NCBI RefSeq assembly: GCF_014649995.1
Contig: NZ_BMUC01000010.1
Coordinates: 1 to 64,000, forward strand
Source: Streptomyces griseoflavus
Lineage (GTDB): Bacteria; Actinomycetota; Actinomycetes; Streptomycetales; Streptomycetaceae
Reading direction: 5' to 3'
Length of the DNA stretch: 64,000 nt
Shown here piece by piece: positions 8,271-16,860 of the stretch. Position 1 is the first letter of the stretch. Every line of letters begins with the position of its first letter. The notes under the pieces were generated by a model, which was given only the letters and a program-made list of their open reading frames with translations, was not told where the DNA came from and searched no databases. Made by a program: the position numbers and the translations under genes.

Positions 8271-9832
8271 ATGAAGCGGTACGGGGCACGTCGGCCGGCC
8301 GGAGCGCTGGTCGCGCTCGCGGCGGCGAGCGGACTGCTGCTGAGCGGATGCAGCGGAGGCAGCGACAGCGGGTCCAGGGCGGGCGACGCGTCGTACGACC
8401 GCCTCGGCGGTGGTCCGGCGCCGTCGCCCGCACCGGACGCCCCCCGGGGTCCGGGCGGACAGTACGACGGTGAACGGCGTGAGGGGGAGCAGGACTCGGG
8501 GGACGTCTCCCCGGCGCCCGACCACCTGTCGACCTTCGCCCTCGACGTCGACACGGCCTCGTACGGCTACGCCCGTCGCACCCTCGCCGAGGGCAGGCTG
8601 CCCGACCCGTCGACCGTGCGCCCCGAGGAGTTCGTCAACAGCTTCCGGCAGGACTACGACCGTCCCGGCGGCGACGGGTTCACGGTCACCGTGGACGGGG
8701 CCCGCACCGGGGAGAAGGACTGGTCCCTGGTCCGTGTGGGCCTGGCCACCCGGGCCGCCGAGCCGAGCGGTCGACGGCCGCCCGCCGCCCTGACCTTCGT
8801 CATCGACGTCTCGGGCTCGATGGCCGAGCCGGGCCGACTCGACCTGGCGAAGGAGTCCCTCGGCACGATGACGGACCGGTTGCGCGACGACGACTCGGTC
8901 GCCCTCGTCACCTTCAGCGACGAGGCCGAGGCCGTGCTGCCGATGACCGGACTCGGGGGGAACCGGGGCGAGATCCACGACGCGATCGACAGCCTGGAGC
9001 CCACCGACTCCACCAACCTCGGCGCGGGCGTGGAGACCGGGTACGAGACGGCCGTGGAAGGGCTGCGCGAGGGCGCCACCAACCGGGTCGTCCTGGTCTC
9101 GGACGCGCTCGCCAACACCGGGGAGACGGAGGCCGACGCGATCCTGGAACGCATCGCCGGCTCCCGCCGCGAGCACGGCTCACCCTGTTCGGCGTGGGCG
9201 TCGGCAGCGACTACGGCGACGCGCTCATGGAGAAGCTCGCGGACCGGGGCGACGGTCACACGGTGTACGTGTCCGACGAGCAGGACGCGCGCAAGGTGTT
9301 CTGCGAACAGCTGCCGCGCGCCATCGAGTTGACCGCGCGGGACGCGAAGGCGCAGGTCGCCTTCGACCCGGGGACGGTCGCCGCGTTCCGCCTGGTCGGC
9401 TACGACAACCGCCGGGTCGCCGACGAGGACTTCCGCGACGACGGCGTCGACGGCGGCGAGGTCGGACCCGGTCACACCGTGACGGCCCTGTACGCCGTGC
9501 GCACCCGCCCGGGTGCCGAGGGTCATCTGGCGACGGCGACCGTGCGCTGGCTGGACCCCGGCAGCCGCACCCCGCACGAGGAGACGGGCGACGTGGAGAC
9601 CGGCGGCCTCGCGGGCTCCGTGTGGCGCGCGTCCGGCGGTCTGGCGGTCTCCGCCACCGCCGCCTACTTCGCCGACGCGCTGCGCTCCCCCGGCCACCGC
9701 CACAGTGCCCTGCCCGGAGCCCCGGGGCTCGGTGAACTCGCCGAGCGCGCCGGTTCCCTGGCGGACCGGACCGAGGACGACGACGTCCGTGAACTGGCCG
9801 AGGCGATCCGCCGGGCGGACCGTCTGGAATGA
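8271..9832 (+). pseudogene. vWA-domain lipoprotein gene (YfbK-like) interrupted by a -1 frameshift near 9180
   Basis: ATG 8271 follows GAGGGGG and starts a lipoprotein with lipobox LLSGC (Cys27). A von Willebrand A domain follows, with the MIDAS motif DVSGS and TFSDEAE. Reading breaks after REHG at about 9179, where frame 1 goes on into nonsense and stops at 9332. The correct sequence (LTLFGVGVGSDYGD, then a complete C-terminal YfbK/DUF3520-like region ending at 9832) continues in the next frame. Restoring one C in GGCTCACC near 9180 joins both parts into about 520 residues. The downstream half keeps full coding character, so this is either a very recent mutation or a sequencing error. Confidence 0.85.
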
Positions 9833-9854
9833 CCCCCGGCCCTTTGCCCCTGCT

Positions 9855-9884
9855 TTACGCGCGGGTAAGTTGACTCCTGAGTAA
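9855..9884. promoter_or_regulatory. paired palindromes upstream of the acyl-CoA ligase gene
   Basis: TTACGCGCGGGTAA (9855-9868) and TGACTCCTGAGTAA (9871-9884) are two adjacent 14-bp dyads, the second one base from a perfect TTACTC-NN-GAGTAA. Similar sequences precede the secreted lipase at 62589. They look like binding sites for a dimeric regulator of lipid genes, which I cannot identify. Confidence 0.45.
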
Positions 9885-9936
9885 GTAAGCACGGCAGCAA
9901 CCAGCACGACAGCATCAGCCGCGACCGGGAGCCGTC

Positions 9937-11853
9937 ATGGGTGTACGCAAGGATCTGAAACGGGCGAAACGACGCACCGATCTGGCGGGGCGGACCGGAG
10001 TCGAGACCGTCAGGGACGAACGGGGCGTCGTCCGTGAGGCGCGTACGGCGGCCCTCGCCCCGCGGCAGACCACCGGCACCACCGCCGACATCCCGTTCAC
10101 CAACGCGACCGAGGCGCCCGACGCGGTGGTGCTGCGCCGCGAGGAACGGGGCGTCTGGCGCCCGGTCACGGCGGCGGCTTTCGCCCGCGAGGTCACCGCC
10201 GTGGCCAAGGGCCTGATCGCGGCCGGACTGGAACCGGGCGAGCGGGTCGCCGTGATGTCCCGCACCCGCTACGAGTGGGCGGTGCTCGACTTCGCGATCT
10301 GGTCCGCCGGCGGCCAGACCGTGCCGGTCTACCCGACCTCCTCCGCCGATCAGGTGGAGTGGATCATCGGCGACTCCGGCGCCCGGTACGCGATCACGGA
10401 GACCTCGGAGAACACCGCCACGGTCCGTACGGGCACCGCCGCCCACCCGGCGCCCCCGCGGCTGTGGGAGATCGACGCGGACGCCCTCGCCGACCTCACC
10501 GCACTCGGTGCGGGCGTGTCCGACGAAGAGGTCACCAAGCGGCGTGCCGCCCTCTCCCCCGACACCGTCGCCACCGTCTGCTACACCTCCGGCACCACCG
10601 GGCGTCCCAAGGGCTGCGTCCTCACCCACGCCAACCTCCACGCGGAGGCGGCGAACACCATCGAGCTGCTGCACCCCGTCTTCAAGGAGGTCACCGACCA
10701 GGTCGCCTCGACTCTGCTGTTCCTCCCGCTCGCCCACATCCTGGGCCGCACCCTGCAGATCTCCTGTCTGATGGCCCGGATCGAGATCGGCCACTGCCCG
10801 AGCATCAAGCCGGACGAACTGCGGCCCAGGTTCAAGGCGTTCCGGCCGACGTTCCTGGTGGGCGTCCCCTACCTGTTCGAGAAGATCCACGACACCGGCC
10901 GGGCCACCGCCGAGAAGCTGGGCCGCGGCGCCTCCTTCGAGCGGGCCCATCGCGTCGCCGTCCGCTTCGGCGAGGCCCATCTGAACCGTTTCCTCGGCCG
11001 CGGCAAGGGCCCCGGACCCGGCCTGTACGCCGCCTGGGCACTGTACGACCTGCTCGTCTACCGCCGGGTGCGCAAGGAACTCGGCGGGCGCGTGCGGTAC
11101 GCCATCAGCGGCGGCTCCCCACTGGAGCGCGACCTCAACCTGTTCTTCTACGCCGCCGGCATCATGATCTACGAGGGGTACGGCCTGACCGAGACCACCG
11201 CCGCCGCGACCATCGTCCCGCCGCTCGGCCCCCGCCCCGGCACGGTCGGCCTGCCCGTGCCCGGCACCGCGGTGCGGATCGCCGACGACGGCGAGGTGTG
11301 CGTCAAGGGCGGCATCGTCTTCGGCTCGTACCGGAACAACCCGGCCGCCACCGACGAGGTGCTCGACGACGGCTGGTTCACCACCGGCGACCTCGGTTCC
11401 CTCGACGAGGACGGCTATCTGACCATCACCGGGCGCAAGAAGGACATCATCGTCACCTCCGGCGGCAAGAACGTCTCCCCCGCCGTCCTGGAGGACCGGC
11501 TGCGCAGCCGCCCGCCCGTCGGCCAGTGCCTCGTCGTCGGCGACAACCGGCCCTTCGTCGGCGCGCTGATCACCCTCGACCCCGAGACGGTCGCGCACTG
11601 GCTGTCGGTGCGCAAGCTGCCCGCCGACACCCCGATGTCCGAGGTGGTCCGCGATCCCCGGATGCGCGCCGATGTGCAAAGGGCCGTGGACTACGCCAAC
11701 GAGGCCGTGTCGCGCGCCGAGTCCATTCGCGCCTTCACGCTGGTGGAGGGCGAGTTCACCGAGGAGAACGGACTGCTCACCCCCTCCCTCAAGGTCAAGC
11801 GGCAGGCGGCCGAGCAGGCGTACGCGGCGGAGATCTCGGCCCTGTACTCCTGA
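9937..11853 (+). CDS. long-chain acyl-CoA synthetase (AMP-binding, FadD15-like)
   Basis: A 638-residue adenylate-forming enzyme that activates fatty acids with ATP and links them to CoA. The phosphate-binding loop YTSGTTGRPKG is near residue 216. The acyl-adenylate motif YEGYGLTET is near 410, the hinge-associated TGDLG and GRKKD follow, and the C-terminal catalytic-lysine region reads LTPSLKVKR. The length and the LLFLPLAHILGR block match the bacterial long-chain acyl-CoA ligase group with FadD15-like members. The start is ATG 9937. A pair of dyad elements in the upstream 100 bp may regulate it. The gene is monocistronic, with a convergent acetyltransferase 24 bp after its stop. Confidence 0.93.
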   Translation: MGVRKDLKRAKRRTDLAGRTGVETVRDERGVVREARTAALAPRQTTGTTADIPFTNATEAPDAVVLRREERGVWRPVTAAAFAREVTAVAKGLIAAGLEPGERVAVMSRTRYEWAVLDFAIWSAGGQTVPVYPTSSADQVEWIIGDSGARYAITETSENTATVRTGTAAHPAPPRLWEIDADALADLTALGAGVSDEEVTKRRAALSPDTVATVCYTSGTTGRPKGCVLTHANLHAEAANTIELLHPVFKEVTDQVASTLLFLPLAHILGRTLQISCLMARIEIGHCPSIKPDELRPRFKAFRPTFLVGVPYLFEKIHDTGRATAEKLGRGASFERAHRVAVRFGEAHLNRFLGRGKGPGPGLYAAWALYDLLVYRRVRKELGGRVRYAISGGSPLERDLNLFFYAAGIMIYEGYGLTETTAAATIVPPLGPRPGTVGLPVPGTAVRIADDGEVCVKGGIVFGSYRNNPAATDEVLDDGWFTTGDLGSLDEDGYLTITGRKKDIIVTSGGKNVSPAVLEDRLRSRPPVGQCLVVGDNRPFVGALITLDPETVAHWLSVRKLPADTPMSEVVRDPRMRADVQRAVDYANEAVSRAESIRAFTLVEGEFTEENGLLTPSLKVKRQAAEQAYAAEISALYS

Positions 11854-11877
11854 CGCCGCCGACCCGCCCGCGTCCCG

Positions 11878-12450
11878 TCAGCGCAGGTCGAGACGCATCA
11901 GGACGCGGGGATGGCCGGACAGGACCGAGGCCGTGTCGGCGGCGTGGGTGAACCCGGCCCGCTCGAAGTTCTTCCGGATCCCGGCGTACGCCATCGTCAG
12001 GTCGACGCGGGCGTCGCCGTTGTCAAGGGGATAGGCCTCGATCGCGGGGGCGCCGTGGGCGCGGGCGAACTCGACCGCGCCGGTGATGAGGGCGTGCGAG
12101 ATGCCCTGCTTGCGGTGGCCGGGGCGTACCCGGACGCACCACAGGGACCAGACGGGCAGGTCGTCGACGTGGGGGATCTTGCGGTTGCGTGCGAAGGAGG
12201 TGTCCGCGCGCGGTGCGACGGCGGCCCAGCCGACCGGCTCGTCGCCGTCGTAGGCGAGCACCCCGAGGGGTGTGCCGGTCCGGCACAGTGCGGCGACGTA
12301 CTCGCCCCGGGCCGGACCGCGCAGTTCCCGGTTGAGCTTGGAGGGGATGCGGTAGCTCAGGCACCAGCACACGTTCGCCCCCGGCGACTTGGGGCCGAGC
12401 ACGGTGCGGACGTCCTCGAAGACGGAGGCCGGGCGGACTTCGATGGTCAT
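11878..12450 (-). CDS. GNAT-family N-acetyltransferase
   Basis: A 190-residue single-domain acetyltransferase that would transfer an acetyl group from acetyl-CoA to an unknown amine. The acetyl-CoA pyrophosphate-binding motif is seen as VRVRPGHRKQGISHAL (around 106-121). It is preceded by the beta-strand SLWCVRV and followed by a YAGIRKNFERAGF region typical of the fold. The N-terminal part has CWCLSYRIPSKLNREL, a block I associate with a small actinobacterial GNAT subgroup without assigned substrate. ATG 12450 is the start. It is followed by a divergently spaced but same-strand DUF1990 gene at 12497, with a 46-bp gap, so co-transcription from upstream is possible. Confidence 0.85.
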   Translation of the reverse strand: MTIEVRPASVFEDVRTVLGPKSPGANVCWCLSYRIPSKLNRELRGPARGEYVAALCRTGTPLGVLAYDGDEPVGWAAVAPRADTSFARNRKIPHVDDLPVWSLWCVRVRPGHRKQGISHALITGAVEFARAHGAPAIEAYPLDNGDARVDLTMAYAGIRKNFERAGFTHAADTASVLSGHPRVLMRLDLR

Positions 12451-12496
12451 ACGGTCACGATGCCACGTCCCACCGGGCGGCGCCGTGCCGCCGCGT

Positions 12497-13024
12497 TCAC
12501 CGCAGCGCGCGGAGGTAGCGGGCGCGGACGCCGAGTTGGACGAGGAGCAGGAGGGGGAAGAGCAGCCGCCAGGGGCCCGCCGGTGCCGCCCGGGTCAGTG
12601 AGCGGAGCGTCAGCAGGACCCGGCCGTCGTCGTCCCGGTGCACGATGAAGGCCTCCTCGCCGCTGACCGGGTGGCCCCAGCGGGTGCCGTAGGCGAAGCC
12701 GCTCCGGTTCCCTCTCTCCACCACGGCGACGACCTCGACCGGCTCGCGGACGGCGAACCGGCCGCATCCGGCCGTGATGGTGTACCGGCCGCTCTCCCGC
12801 GCCCGGAGGCCGCCGCCGTCGGCCGGGGCGACGGAGAAGCCGCTGCGGCGTTTGATCTCCCAGTGCGCCAGGGCGTCCCTGGCCGCCGCCCAGGTGTCGT
12901 CCCCGTGCCCGATCGTCACGGTCGTCTCGTACCGGCGGAAACCGGCGGGGGACGCGGGCCAGACCGGGGTGCCCGGGGAGGTGGCACCCCGGGCGGGGTA
13001 GCTCAGGCCGGTGCCGTCACCCAT
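12497..13024 (-). CDS. DUF1990 domain protein
   Basis: A 175-residue protein of the DUF1990 family, with no established activity. Seen are FRRYETTVTIGHG near the N-terminus, then WEIKRRSGFSV, the central FAYGTRWGHPVSGEEAFIV block and a C-terminal hydrophobic stretch LLFPLLLLVQLGVRARYLRAL that could be a membrane helix. The start is ATG 13024, which overlaps the end of the upstream aminotransferase gene by 8 bp, so translation is probably coupled. The same frame stays open far upstream inside the aminotransferase gene, but that part is antisense-type shadow sequence rich in Ser, Pro and Thr. Confidence 0.8.
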   Translation of the reverse strand: MGDGTGLSYPARGATSPGTPVWPASPAGFRRYETTVTIGHGDDTWAAARDALAHWEIKRRSGFSVAPADGGGLRARESGRYTITAGCGRFAVREPVEVVAVVERGNRSGFAYGTRWGHPVSGEEAFIVHRDDDGRVLLTLRSLTRAAPAGPWRLLFPLLLLVQLGVRARYLRALR

Positions 13025-14234
13025 GCGCCGGCCGCTCCAGGAAGGCCGCGAGGCCGGCCAGGAGCCGGTCGACGTCCTCGGTGTCGGTGTACGGGGCCAG
13101 GCCGACGCGGAGTCCGCCGGTGTCCCCCAGGCCGAGGTGGCGGGAGGCCTCCAGGGCGTAGAAGCTGCCGGAGGGTGCGTGGACGCCGCGCTCCGCGAGG
13201 AAGCGGTAGGCGTCCTCGGTGCGGTGGCCGTCGAAGGTGAGCAGCAGGGTGGGGGTGCGCCGGGCGGCACGGGAACGCACGGTGACCCCGTCGAGGGCCG
13301 CCAGGCCCTTCTCCAGCCGGTCCCTGAGTACGGCCTCGTGCTCCTCCAGCAGTTCGTAGGTCCGGGCGAGCCGTGCCCGGCGGTCGCCGTCCGGCTGCCC
13401 GGAGAGGCCGGCCAGGAAGTCGACGGCCGCCCGGGTGCCCGCGAGGAACTCGTAGGGCAGGGTGCCGAGTTCGAATCGCTCGGGCACGGCGTCGGAGGAG
13501 GGCAGCAGCTTGTCCGGGTGGAGGGTCTCCAGCAGCTCCGGGCGGGCGGCCAGCACTCCGTGGTGCGGGCCGAGGAACTTGTAGGGGGAGCAGACGAAGA
13601 AGTCCGCGCCGAGCGCCCCGACGTCGACCAGGGCGTGCGCGGTGTAGTGCACGCCGTCGACGTAGAGCAGGGCGCCCGCCTCGTGGACGATCCGCGCGAT
13701 CTCGGCGATCGGGGGGATGGTGCCGATGAGGTTCGAGGCGGCGGTGACGGCGACCAGACGGGTGCCCCCGGAGAGCCGCTCGCGGATGTCGTCGGCGGTG
13801 AGCTCACCGGTGTCCGGGTCGAAGCCGGCGTGGCGGACGGTGGCACCGGCCCGTTCGGCCGCCTGGACCCAGGGGCGGATGTTGGAGTCGTGGTCCAGCC
13901 GTGTGACGACCACCTCGTCGCCGGGCGACCAGCCGGCGGCGAGGGTGCGGGAGAAGTCGTAGGTGAGCTGGGTGGCGCTGCGGCCGAAGACGATGCCCGC
14001 CGGGTCGGCGCCGAGCAGGTCGGCCATGGCGCGGCGGGTCTCGGTGACCTGGGTGTCGGCGTTGCGCTCGCCCGGCAGGAGTCCGCCGCGGTTGGAGAGG
14101 GGCCCGGAGAGCGCCGCTCCGATGGCGTCGATGACGGGTTGCGGCGTCTGGGTGCCGCCCGGGCCGTCGAAGTGCGCGGTGCCGGCGGCCAGGGCGGGTA
14201 CCTGGGCGCGCAGGGCGGTGAGGTCGTACGTCAC
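13017..14234 (-). CDS. cysteine desulfurase-like PLP enzyme (class V aminotransferase)
   Basis: A 405-residue fold-type I pyridoxal-phosphate enzyme. The PLP lysine is Lys219 in SPYKFLGPHHG, with the upstream cofactor Asp in LLYVDGVHYTAH. The N-terminal HFDGPGGTQTPQPV and FGRSATQLTYDFSR blocks are those of a cysteine-desulfurase-like subgroup (VC1184-like) rather than IscS/SufS. I see no conserved mobile Cys loop that would prove desulfurase activity, so the substrate is open. Start ATG 14234. It overlaps the following DUF1990 gene by 8 bp, and the AI-2E-type transporter gene ends 34 bp upstream on the same strand, so the three genes may form one transcript. Confidence 0.87.
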   Translation of the reverse strand: MTYDLTALRAQVPALAAGTAHFDGPGGTQTPQPVIDAIGAALSGPLSNRGGLLPGERNADTQVTETRRAMADLLGADPAGIVFGRSATQLTYDFSRTLAAGWSPGDEVVVTRLDHDSNIRPWVQAAERAGATVRHAGFDPDTGELTADDIRERLSGGTRLVAVTAASNLIGTIPPIAEIARIVHEAGALLYVDGVHYTAHALVDVGALGADFFVCSPYKFLGPHHGVLAARPELLETLHPDKLLPSSDAVPERFELGTLPYEFLAGTRAAVDFLAGLSGQPDGDRRARLARTYELLEEHEAVLRDRLEKGLAALDGVTVRSRAARRTPTLLLTFDGHRTEDAYRFLAERGVHAPSGSFYALEASRHLGLGDTGGLRVGLAPYTDTEDVDRLLAGLAAFLERPAHG

Positions 14235-14268
14235 GTGGGGCTTCCTCTCGACGGGGCCGGTGCGCCGG

Positions 14269-15369
14269 TCAGCTGCTGGGCGGGGCGTCGGGCGCCGGTT
14301 CCCGCGGCGGGTCGGTGAGCTGCTCGCGCAGATAGTTCCAGACGACCGCGATCAGCGCGGCGACGGGTACCGCGAGCAGGCTGCCGACGATGCCGGCCAG
14401 GCTGCCGCCCAGGGTGACCGCCAGCAGCACGACGGCCGCGTGCAGCCCGAGACCGCGGCTCTGGATCACGGGCTGGAACACGTTGCCCTCGAGCTGCTGC
14501 ACCACGACGATGATGGCCAGCACCAGCAGCGCGTCCATGAGTCCGTTGGACACCAGCGCGATCAGCACCGCGACCAGGCCGGCGAACAGGGCGCCGATGA
14601 TGGGCACGAACGCGGACACGAACGTCAGCACCGCCAGCGGAAGCACCAGCGGTACGTCGAGGATCCACAGGCCCAGGCCGATGAGGACGGCGTCGAACAG
14701 GCCGACGAGCGCCTGGGAGCGCACGAACGAACCCAGGGTGAGCCAGCACCGCTCGGCCACGACCGGGATGTCGGTGGCGAGCCGGCCGGGGAGCTGGCGG
14801 CGCAGCCACGGCAGGAAACGCGGGCCGTCCTTGAGGAAGAAGAACATCAGGAAGAGCGCCAGTACGGCGGTGACCACACCGCTGACCACGGTGCTCACAC
14901 CGGTGACGGCGGTGGTGGCGATGGACCCGGCGCTGTCCTGGAGGCGGGCGGTCGCGGCGTCGAAGGCGTCCGAGATCTGCGCGTCGTCGATGTTCAGCGG
15001 CGGCCCTGCGGCCCATTCGCGCAGCCGCTGGACGCCTTCCACGACGCCGTCGCCCAGCTTGCCGGACTCCGACGCCACGGGCACCGCGATCAGCGCCACG
15101 GTGCCCGCGGCCACCAGGAGGAACAGCACGGTCACCAGGGTCGCGGCGAGCGCGGGGGGCATGCCGCGCCGGCGCAGGTAACGGGCCGGGGGCCAGGTCA
15201 GTGTGGTGAGGAGCAGACCGACCACGAGGGGCCAGACCACCGACCACATCCGGCCCAGCGCCCACAGCACCACCGCGGCGGCCACCAGGACCAGCAGCAG
15301 TTCACCGGAGACGCGCGCCGAGGTGCGCAGTGCGGCCCGGGTCTTCCCCGCGTTCAACGTCGCAGACAT
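14269..15369 (-). CDS. AI-2E family transporter (UPF0118/PerM type) membrane protein
   Basis: A 366-residue polytopic membrane protein of the AI-2E exporter/PerM family. Hydrophobic segments lie at about 28-45, 49-65 and 75-97. A soluble central region (about 110-165) follows, then several C-terminal helices with the family motifs LFFFLKDGPRFLPWLR and ILDVPLVLPLAVLTFVSAFVPIIG. Members export autoinducer-2 or take part in ion homeostasis; the role in actinomycetes is not defined. The last 20 residues are hydrophilic and proline-rich. The start is ATG 15369. It is probably the first gene of a run with the aminotransferase and DUF1990 genes (34-bp gap, then 8-bp overlap). Confidence 0.9.
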   Translation of the reverse strand: MSATLNAGKTRAALRTSARVSGELLLVLVAAAVVLWALGRMWSVVWPLVVGLLLTTLTWPPARYLRRRGMPPALAATLVTVLFLLVAAGTVALIAVPVASESGKLGDGVVEGVQRLREWAAGPPLNIDDAQISDAFDAATARLQDSAGSIATTAVTGVSTVVSGVVTAVLALFLMFFFLKDGPRFLPWLRRQLPGRLATDIPVVAERCWLTLGSFVRSQALVGLFDAVLIGLGLWILDVPLVLPLAVLTFVSAFVPIIGALFAGLVAVLIALVSNGLMDALLVLAIIVVVQQLEGNVFQPVIQSRGLGLHAAVVLLAVTLGGSLAGIVGSLLAVPVAALIAVVWNYLREQLTDPPREPAPDAPPSS

Positions 15370-15515
15370 GGAGGCACCTTACGGTGCCCGCGCGCCGCTG
15401 TGATCACCCGGGAGCCCGCCTGCGGACTACGGGCGTCGGAGGGTGCGCGGTCGCGGGGGCCCGGGTGACGCACGGGTGCCGTGCCGTCACACGGGGATCT
15501 CCGCTTTCCCGGAGG

Positions 15516-16721
15516 TCAGTTGAACGCGTCAAGGGTGAACGACGCCTGGCGCGGGTTGCCGTCGTGGACGAGCGACTCGTGGTGGCCGACGTCGTCGAAG
15601 GCGAATCCGTAGGCCTTCCCGTCGGCCATGTGCGCGTGGATGATCCGGGAGTAGTGGTTGGTGACGGGCTCACGGTAGAAGCCGGCCGCAGTGGAGTCGG
15701 GCTGGTCGGGGTTGGTGAGGAGGGTGGTGCGGTGGAACCCCGCGCACAGGGTGCGGGAGATCGGTCCGCGCACCTGGTCGTTCGGTGCGTCGAGAAGGCG
15801 GTGGCAGCCGAAGACGGACGAGGCGTCGGGTTTCTGGAAACTGGTGACGACGGCACCCGAGCCGTTCGTGAACCGCATGACGCCGCCCGAGACCCGGCCG
15901 TGGTACCTGATGTCGGGCCGGTCGCCGAAGGGTGTGACCGTCAGCGTCGTACCGGAGTACTTCTGCCAGACCCGGTTGATGTAGTCGTCCATGATCGACG
16001 CCGGCAGCGCACCCGTCTCGACTCCGTACAGCGGGGACAGCGCGCGCAGGACGGTGCCGTCGGGCCGGGTCTGGATCAGGTTGGCCCAGCCGCCGGACTG
16101 TCCCCTGAGGGCGTTGAGGACTCCGTTGTAACCGCCGGGCCTGAGCCGGCCGGCGGTCACCGTGCTGCCGTCCGCGCGCTGCACGCCCACCGTGTAGGGC
16201 GCGGAGAACATGTCGACCTGGGTGCTGTTGAGCCACAGGCCGTCGTTGTTGAGCGTGTACTCCGACCAGTTGAAGAGGATGTTCCGGTTGGGGTCCGTGG
16301 GGTTCTGGACGGCCGGCTGCACGAGGCCGCCCGTGGTCAGCCGGAAGGCCATCTTCTGCCCGTAGGAGAAGTAGAGGCGGCCGGAGAACTTCGGGACGCG
16401 GATGGTCTTGGTCTGTCCTGCCGCCGGACCCGGGATCGAGGCGTCGGGTGCGGGTGTGGGCGGGTTGCCTCCCGCGGGCCAGGGGTGGAAGGTGCCGTTG
16501 GCGTCGGCCCAGCCCTGCCGGCCGGTCGACAGCTCGGTGCCGAGGTTGTAGAGGTACACCTGCTCGCCGCGGCCGGAGTTGTTGGTGACCGTCATGGGGA
16601 TGGTGTCGGGGACCGCGGCGTGGGCGGGGGACGGGGCTCCGGTGGCGAGCAGTGACCCGCCGAGCGCCGTGGCGATGCCCAGTCCCACCGCCGTGACCTT
16701 GCGTCTGAGGGTGCGCAGCAT
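15516..16721 (-). CDS. secreted GH64 beta-1,3-glucanase
   Basis: An extracellular endo-beta-1,3-glucanase of family GH64, the laminaripentaose-producing type, acting on fungal cell-wall and storage beta-1,3-glucan. A signal peptide covers 1-35 (PSPAHA). The single catalytic domain fills the rest of the 401 residues. The acid Glu154 (NWSEYT) and base Asp170 (STQVDMF) are both present, in the expected WSEYTLNNDGLWLNSTQVDM segment. No carbohydrate-binding module or linker is attached. GGAGAAGGAA precedes ATG 16721. A perfect GAGAGCGCTCTC operator and a TTGACA -35 box lie upstream, which suggests control by a LacI-type repressor. Confidence 0.94.
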   Translation of the reverse strand: MLRTLRRKVTAVGLGIATALGGSLLATGAPSPAHAAVPDTIPMTVTNNSGRGEQVYLYNLGTELSTGRQGWADANGTFHPWPAGGNPPTPAPDASIPGPAAGQTKTIRVPKFSGRLYFSYGQKMAFRLTTGGLVQPAVQNPTDPNRNILFNWSEYTLNNDGLWLNSTQVDMFSAPYTVGVQRADGSTVTAGRLRPGGYNGVLNALRGQSGGWANLIQTRPDGTVLRALSPLYGVETGALPASIMDDYINRVWQKYSGTTLTVTPFGDRPDIRYHGRVSGGVMRFTNGSGAVVTSFQKPDASSVFGCHRLLDAPNDQVRGPISRTLCAGFHRTTLLTNPDQPDSTAAGFYREPVTNHYSRIIHAHMADGKAYGFAFDDVGHHESLVHDGNPRQASFTLDAFN

Positions 16722-16755
16722 GTTCCTTCTCCGTTCGACCGTGGCCGGAACCTTC

Positions 16756-16771
16756 CTGAGAGCGCTCTCAG
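16756..16771. promoter_or_regulatory. LacI-type operator upstream of the GH64 gene
   Basis: CTGAGAGCGCTCTCAG is a perfect 16-bp palindrome 34 bp before the GH64 start. It shares the central GAGCGCTC with the cellulase operators but has GA in place of GG at the next positions. A TTGACA (-35) lies just upstream on the minus strand at 16801-16796; no good -10 is evident. Confidence 0.85.
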
Positions 16772-16860
16772 CAGCGTCCCGCCCTGGTATGAACCTGTCA
16801 ACGGCTGGCGCGGCGGGAGCAGCCCTTGCCTGAGGCGGCGGTCCGGCGCAGGCTGGTCAC

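Noticed and set aside
9664-11679. 671-codon open frame antisense to the acyl-CoA ligase
   Set aside because: It runs opposite a well-supported enzyme. Its protein is rich in Gly, Val, Asp and His without domains, the usual antisense shadow.
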